Assembly: GCA_033763395.1 (NCBI GenBank) | Contig: JANRKQ010000215.1 | Location: 12,677-76,676, forward strand | Reading direction: 5' to 3' | DNA from: Xiheimicrobium sp033763395 | Lineage (GTDB): Bacteria > Myxococcota > Myxococcia > Myxococcales > Myxococcaceae | DNA length: 64,000 bases | Notes under the pieces: generated by a model | Seen by the model: the letters and a program-made list of their open reading frames with translations, nothing else | The model's database searches: none | Told to the model about the DNA's origin: nothing | Program-made: the position numbers and the translations under genes | Part shown: positions 60,665-64,000 of the stretch, one piece after another | Layout of the letters: each line of letters starts with the position of its first letter | Numbering within the stretch: the stretch's first letter is position 1

Positions 60665-62653
60665 ATGACCCCAGCCGAGAGAGCCACCGAGCTGCGCCGC
60701 GAGCTCGCGTACCACAACCACCGCTACTACACGCTCGACGCGCCCGAGATCTCCGACGCCGCGTATGACGGCCTCATGCGCGAGCTGCTGCAGCTCGAGG
60801 CCGCGTTCCCCCAGCTCGTCACGCCCGACTCCCCCACCCAGCGCGTCGGCGGCGCGGTGCTCGAGAAGTTCGAGAAGGTGACGCACCGGCAGCAGATGTT
60901 GTCCTTAGGCAACGTCTTCGACGACGCCGAGTTCAGCGAGTTCGACGAGCGCCTGCGCAAGGCCACCGGGCTCGAGGCCGTGCAGTACGTCTGCGAGCCG
61001 AAGATGGACGGCCTGGCCATCGAGCTCGTCTACGAGAATGGCCGCTTCGTGCAGGGCTCGACGCGCGGCGACGGCGTCATCGGCGAAGACGTCACCGAGA
61101 ACCTCAAGACGCTCAAGAACCTGCCGCTGACGCTGTCGGGCGACGGGGTGCCGAAGCGGCTCGAGGTGCGCGGAGAGGTCTTCATTCGCAAGGCCGACTT
61201 CAAGCGCATGAACGACGCGCTCGTGGCGCGCGGTGAAGAGCCCTTCGTCAACCCGCGCAACAGCGCCGCCGGCTCGCTCCGGCAGCTCGACTCGCGCGTC
61301 ACCGCCTCGCGGCCCTTGTCGATCTACCTCTACGAGGTCGGCGTGGTGGAAGGCGCCACGTTCGAGACGCACACCGAGAAGCTCGCCGCGCTCGAGGGCT
61401 TCGGCCTGCCCGTCAACCCGCGGCGCAGCCTGGTGACGGGGTTCGACGGCGTGAAGGGCGCCTGGAGCGCGCTGTTGGCCGAGCGGCACGCCCTGCCCTA
61501 CGAGATCGACGGGCTGGTGGTGAAGGTCGACCGCTCCGAGCTGCGCACACGCCTGGGTCAGGTGTCGAAGAGCCCGCGCTGGGCCGTGGCGTGGAAGTTC
61601 CCGCCCGAGGAGCTCGAGACGAAGGTGCGGAAGATCCTCGTGCAGGTGGGCCGCACCGGCGCCATCACCCCGCTCGCCGAGCTGGAGCCCGTCTTCGTCG
61701 GCGGCGTCACCGTGTCGCGCGCGACGCTGCACAACGAAGACGAGCTGCGCCGCAAGGACGTGCGTGAAGGCGACTGGGTCTTCGTGCGCCGCGCCGGCGA
61801 CGTCATTCCCGAGATCGTCAAGGTCATCACCACGAAGCGCACCGGGGCCGAGGTGCCCTTCGTCTTTCCCACCACCTGCCCCGTCTGCCAGGCCCCGGTG
61901 AAGAAAGCCGACGACGGCGCGATCGCGCGCTGCACCAACCGCGCCTGTCCCGCGCAGCTCGCCGGGCGCCTGCGCCACTTCGCCACCCGCACCGCGATGG
62001 ACATCGACGGCCTCGGCGAGAAGCTGTGCGAGGCGCTGGTGGAGCGCTCCCTCGTCGCGTCCGTCGCCGACCTCTACCGGCTCGACCTGAAGACGCTCAC
62101 GGGGCTCGAGCGAATGGGTGAGAAGAGCGCGCAGAACCTGCTCGATGCCATCGCGCGCTCGAAGGAGACGACGCTCCGGAGGTTCATCTACGCGCTCGGC
62201 ATTCCCGACGTGGGAGAGGCCACCGCCAAAGCACTCGCCGAGCACTTCCGCGAGGTGCCGGCGCTCATGGCCGCGTCGTTCGACGATCTGCAGCGCGTGA
62301 AGGACATCGGGCCCGAGATGGCGACGTCGATTCGGGGCTTCTTCGACGAGCCCGACAACCGCGCGATGGTGGAGCAGCTGCTCGCGGCGGGCGTCACCCC
62401 GGCGCCACCCGAGGTCGTCGCCACGGGCACCTTCACCGGCAAGACGGTGGTGCTGACGGGCACGCTCACCGGCATGACGCGCGACGAGGCGAAGGAGGCC
62501 ATCGAGAAGCGCGGCGGCAAGGTGTCCGGGAGCGTGTCGAAGAAGACCGACTTCCTGGTGGCTGGTGAAGAGGCGGGCTCGAAGCTGACGAAGGCGCAGG
62601 AGCTCGGCGTGAAGGTGCTGACCGAGGCAGAGTTCGCGGCGCTCCTCGGGTAG
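60665..62653 (+). CDS. ligA: NAD-dependent DNA ligase LigA
   Basis: A 662-residue protein with the complete LigA layout: Ia domain (HNHRYYTLDAPEISDAAYD), adenylation domain with catalytic Lys113 in CEPKMDGLAIEL, OB fold, zinc finger with four Cys (CPVC and C-T-N-R-A-C near 405-430), HhH repeats (about 440-560) and a C-terminal BRCT domain (about 585-662). It seals nicks in replication and repair. ATG at 60665 follows GAGGGA and matches the family N-terminus; an in-frame upstream ATG at 60626 is less likely. Confidence 0.96.
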   Translation: MTPAERATELRRELAYHNHRYYTLDAPEISDAAYDGLMRELLQLEAAFPQLVTPDSPTQRVGGAVLEKFEKVTHRQQMLSLGNVFDDAEFSEFDERLRKATGLEAVQYVCEPKMDGLAIELVYENGRFVQGSTRGDGVIGEDVTENLKTLKNLPLTLSGDGVPKRLEVRGEVFIRKADFKRMNDALVARGEEPFVNPRNSAAGSLRQLDSRVTASRPLSIYLYEVGVVEGATFETHTEKLAALEGFGLPVNPRRSLVTGFDGVKGAWSALLAERHALPYEIDGLVVKVDRSELRTRLGQVSKSPRWAVAWKFPPEELETKVRKILVQVGRTGAITPLAELEPVFVGGVTVSRATLHNEDELRRKDVREGDWVFVRRAGDVIPEIVKVITTKRTGAEVPFVFPTTCPVCQAPVKKADDGAIARCTNRACPAQLAGRLRHFATRTAMDIDGLGEKLCEALVERSLVASVADLYRLDLKTLTGLERMGEKSAQNLLDAIARSKETTLRRFIYALGIPDVGEATAKALAEHFREVPALMAASFDDLQRVKDIGPEMATSIRGFFDEPDNRAMVEQLLAAGVTPAPPEVVATGTFTGKTVVLTGTLTGMTRDEAKEAIEKRGGKVSGSVSKKTDFLVAGEEAGSKLTKAQELGVKVLTEAEFAALLG

Positions 62654-62665
62654 CATTCGGGCTCG

Positions 62666-63541
62666 ATGCCGCGTGCCCTCATCGTCACCGACCTCGAAGG
62701 GGTGCACGGCGCGGACTCCGTCGAGGCCCTCGTGGGCGGCACCGACGCGTGGAGCGCCGCGAGGCTCCGCGCGACCCACGAGGTGAACCTCGTCATCGCG
62801 GGCCTTGGGCGGCAGGGCTTCACCGAGTTCATCGTCTCGGACAGCCACCGCAACGGCACCGACGAGCCCAACCTGGTACTCGACGCGCTCGACCCGCGCG
62901 CGCGGCATGATCTGCGAGACGACGCCTTCGCCGCCGGCCTGTTCTGGAAAGCCGAAGCGGTGGCGGCGCTGGGCATGCACGCTGGCGGTGGCGTGCCCGG
63001 CTACGTGAGCCACGCGCTCGACGTCACGCTCGCCTGGGAGCTCGAGGGGCGCCTCTTGTCCGAGACCGATTTCCTGCTCGACCTCTGCGCGCAGGCGGGC
63101 GTGCCCTTCCTCTTCGTCTCGGGAGACGACGCGCTCGTGCGCTCGGTGCCAGAAGGGACGCAGGCGGTCACCACGAAGACGGTGCGCTCGCCGACGCGCG
63201 CGGCGTCGCTCCCGCTCGAGGCGGTCGACCAGGCGCTGGTGGAGATGAGCCTGAAGGCTCCGCGGCCCGCGACGCCGCTCCCGTCGGGACCCCTGCGGCT
63301 GCACGTCAAGTCGCGCGCGTTCGAGCTGATCGACGTGCCGTACCTCACCCGCGAGTCGGACTTCGTGGTGCGCGTCGACGGCGCCTCGCCCCGGGAGCGC
63401 TACGCCAACGCCCTGGTCGCCATCGACTGCGTGTCCACGGCGACGGCCGACCTCGTGACGTCGAGCCTCGGCGATGAAGGCTTTGTTCAAGACGTCGAGC
63501 GCCTGCTGGCGGCTCCGTGGCCTTCGCTCGCGCACCGCTGA
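62666..63541 (+). CDS. M55-family D-aminopeptidase (DppA-like)
   Basis: A 291-residue protein of the zinc D-aminopeptidase family. IVTDLEGVHGADSV near residue 6, F-I-V-S-D-S-H-R-N-G near 55-64, and AALGMHAGGGVPGYVSHAL near 95-113 carry the His/Asp zinc ligands. It releases D-amino acids from peptides, such as those from peptidoglycan. The ATG follows a TAGCAT hexamer by 9 bases with no ribosome-binding site. It lies 12 bases after ligA. Confidence 0.92.
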   Translation: MPRALIVTDLEGVHGADSVEALVGGTDAWSAARLRATHEVNLVIAGLGRQGFTEFIVSDSHRNGTDEPNLVLDALDPRARHDLRDDAFAAGLFWKAEAVAALGMHAGGGVPGYVSHALDVTLAWELEGRLLSETDFLLDLCAQAGVPFLFVSGDDALVRSVPEGTQAVTTKTVRSPTRAASLPLEAVDQALVEMSLKAPRPATPLPSGPLRLHVKSRAFELIDVPYLTRESDFVVRVDGASPRERYANALVAIDCVSTATADLVTSSLGDEGFVQDVERLLAAPWPSLAHR

Positions 63542-63610
63542 GCACACGCGTGCACACCTGAGAGGACTGTCCGTTTGAATGCCCCCGGGTTCTCGGGGAC
63601 ACTGCCGCGC

Positions 63611-64000
63611 ATGCGACGAGTCCTGCTCGGGGGCAGCCTGCTGCTGATGGTAGCGGCCTGCGATGGAACCACGGTCATCGAAGGCACCGGAGGAGGCAGC
63701 GCCGGCGGTGCGACCGGAACGGCTGGTGGTGCGGCGGGCGGGGCGGCTGCAGGAGGCAGCGCGGGTGGTGATGCGGGCGGGACGGCCGGTGGGGGTGACG
63801 CGGGTGGCGCGGCGGGTGGTGACGCCGGTGGCGCGGCCGGAGGTGACGGTGGTGGCGTCGCGGGAGGGTCGTCGGGGGGCTCCGCAGGTGGCGCGGCAGG
63901 TAACTCCGCAGGTGGCTCCGCAGGCGGCGCGGCGGGTGGTTCCGCGGGCGGCGCGGCAGGTGGTTCCGCAGGCGGCGCGGCGGGTGGTTCCGCGGGCGGC
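63611..64000 (+). CDS. Gly/Ala/Ser-repeat lipoprotein, 3'-truncated by window end
   Basis: An open frame runs from ATG 63611 to the last base (130 codons). A signal peptide ends in the lipobox L-M-V-A-A-C (Cys17). From about residue 27 the protein is nearly pure Gly/Ala/Ser/Asp in units such as G-G-S-A-G-G-A-A. Such tails or linkers are common in myxobacterial lipoproteins, where they space a folded domain from the membrane; the folded part would lie beyond the window. Confidence 0.78.
   Translation, partial: MRRVLLGGSLLLMVAACDGTTVIEGTGGGSAGGATGTAGGAAGGAAAGGSAGGDAGGTAGGGDAGGAAGGDAGGAAGGDGGGVAGGSSGGSAGGAAGNSAGGSAGGAAGGSAGGAAGGSAGGAAGGSAGG
63689..64000 (+). repeat. GC-rich coding minisatellite (24-base units)
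   Basis: Tandem units encoding G-G-S-A-G-G-A-A. From about 63925 the period is 24 bases with alternating G/A at two positions, so a 48-base higher-order unit may exist; earlier copies are more diverged and carry Asp and Thr variants. It continues past the window end. Strand slippage would be expected. Confidence 0.85.

Noticed and set aside
60905..63547. A minus-strand open frame of 880 codons
   Set aside because: Antisense shadow of ligA and the D-aminopeptidase, both of which have full motif sets on the plus strand.
63689..64000. Possible CRISPR-like repeat array
   Set aside because: Units are contiguous with no spacers, stay in frame and encode Gly/Ala/Ser repeats in a lipoprotein.

Overview
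The window is one continuous stretch of very GC-rich, densely coding chromosome with about 54 protein genes and one tRNA. There are no rRNAs, insertion sequences or CRISPR arrays. Gene content points to a myxobacterium (Myxococcota, probably Cystobacterineae). The evidence is a C-terminal Gly-Gly-Cys plus hydrophobic plus Arg tail of the MYXO-CTERM type beside a beta-barrel gene, a Ser/Thr kinase fused to an ATPase and TPR array, Cys-rich and Gly/Ala/Ser-repeat lipoproteins, and a PrkA/DUF444/SpoVR cluster. Strand changes are frequent, and many operon neighbours overlap by 4 bases (ATGA or GTGA), which fixes several start codons.

Layout. 1-3.3 kb: a truncated vWA protein, an ECF-like sigma factor, a small coupled gene and a TetR regulator. 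3.4-6 kb: a tRNA with CAU anticodon directly abutting a TfoX-like gene, a methyltransferase, riboflavin synthase and a cyclic-nucleotide-binding protein. 6.1-8.3 kb: a calpain-like protease and a small partner. 8.4-16.6 kb: glutamate-cysteine ligase, an EI24 membrane protein, a very large S41 peptidase, a barrel protein, GDPD, TatA and a repeat-like unknown. 16.6-22.1 kb: a zinc-ribbon membrane protein, a PHA-type cluster (PhaR-like regulator, ParA ATPase, phasin-like protein) and a tandem ArsA-type ATPase pair. 22.2-24.5 kb: a TPR lipoprotein and an M48 protease.

24.5-29.3 kb is the most accessory-looking part. It holds a SycD-like TPR protein and a large soluble protein with a duplicated EF-hand-like module, divergent from an Ala/Gly-repeat protein and a second TPR protein, with a candidate sigma-54 promoter between them. 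I read it as a possible type III-like export cassette. 29.8-36.4 kb carries RuvX, MltG, a membrane glycosyltransferase and the kinase-ATPase-TPR regulator. 36.4-39.7 kb has a second papain-fold-like protein and a peptide-binding lipoprotein. 39.9-45 kb is the PrkA-DUF444-(small zinc-ribbon membrane protein)-SpoVR operon.

45-55.3 kb holds small enzymes (Nudix, GlpD, GNAT), a Cys-rich exported protein, a MoaD-MoaE fusion, a PKD lipoprotein and an MXAN_2561/2562-like pair. 55.4-63.5 kb is housekeeping: a catalytically altered Asd-like protein, TsaB, a site-2 protease with three apparent PDZ domains, Rho, LigA and a D-aminopeptidase. The window ends inside a Gly-rich repeat lipoprotein. All functional assignments come from reading motifs by eye; no database search was run.
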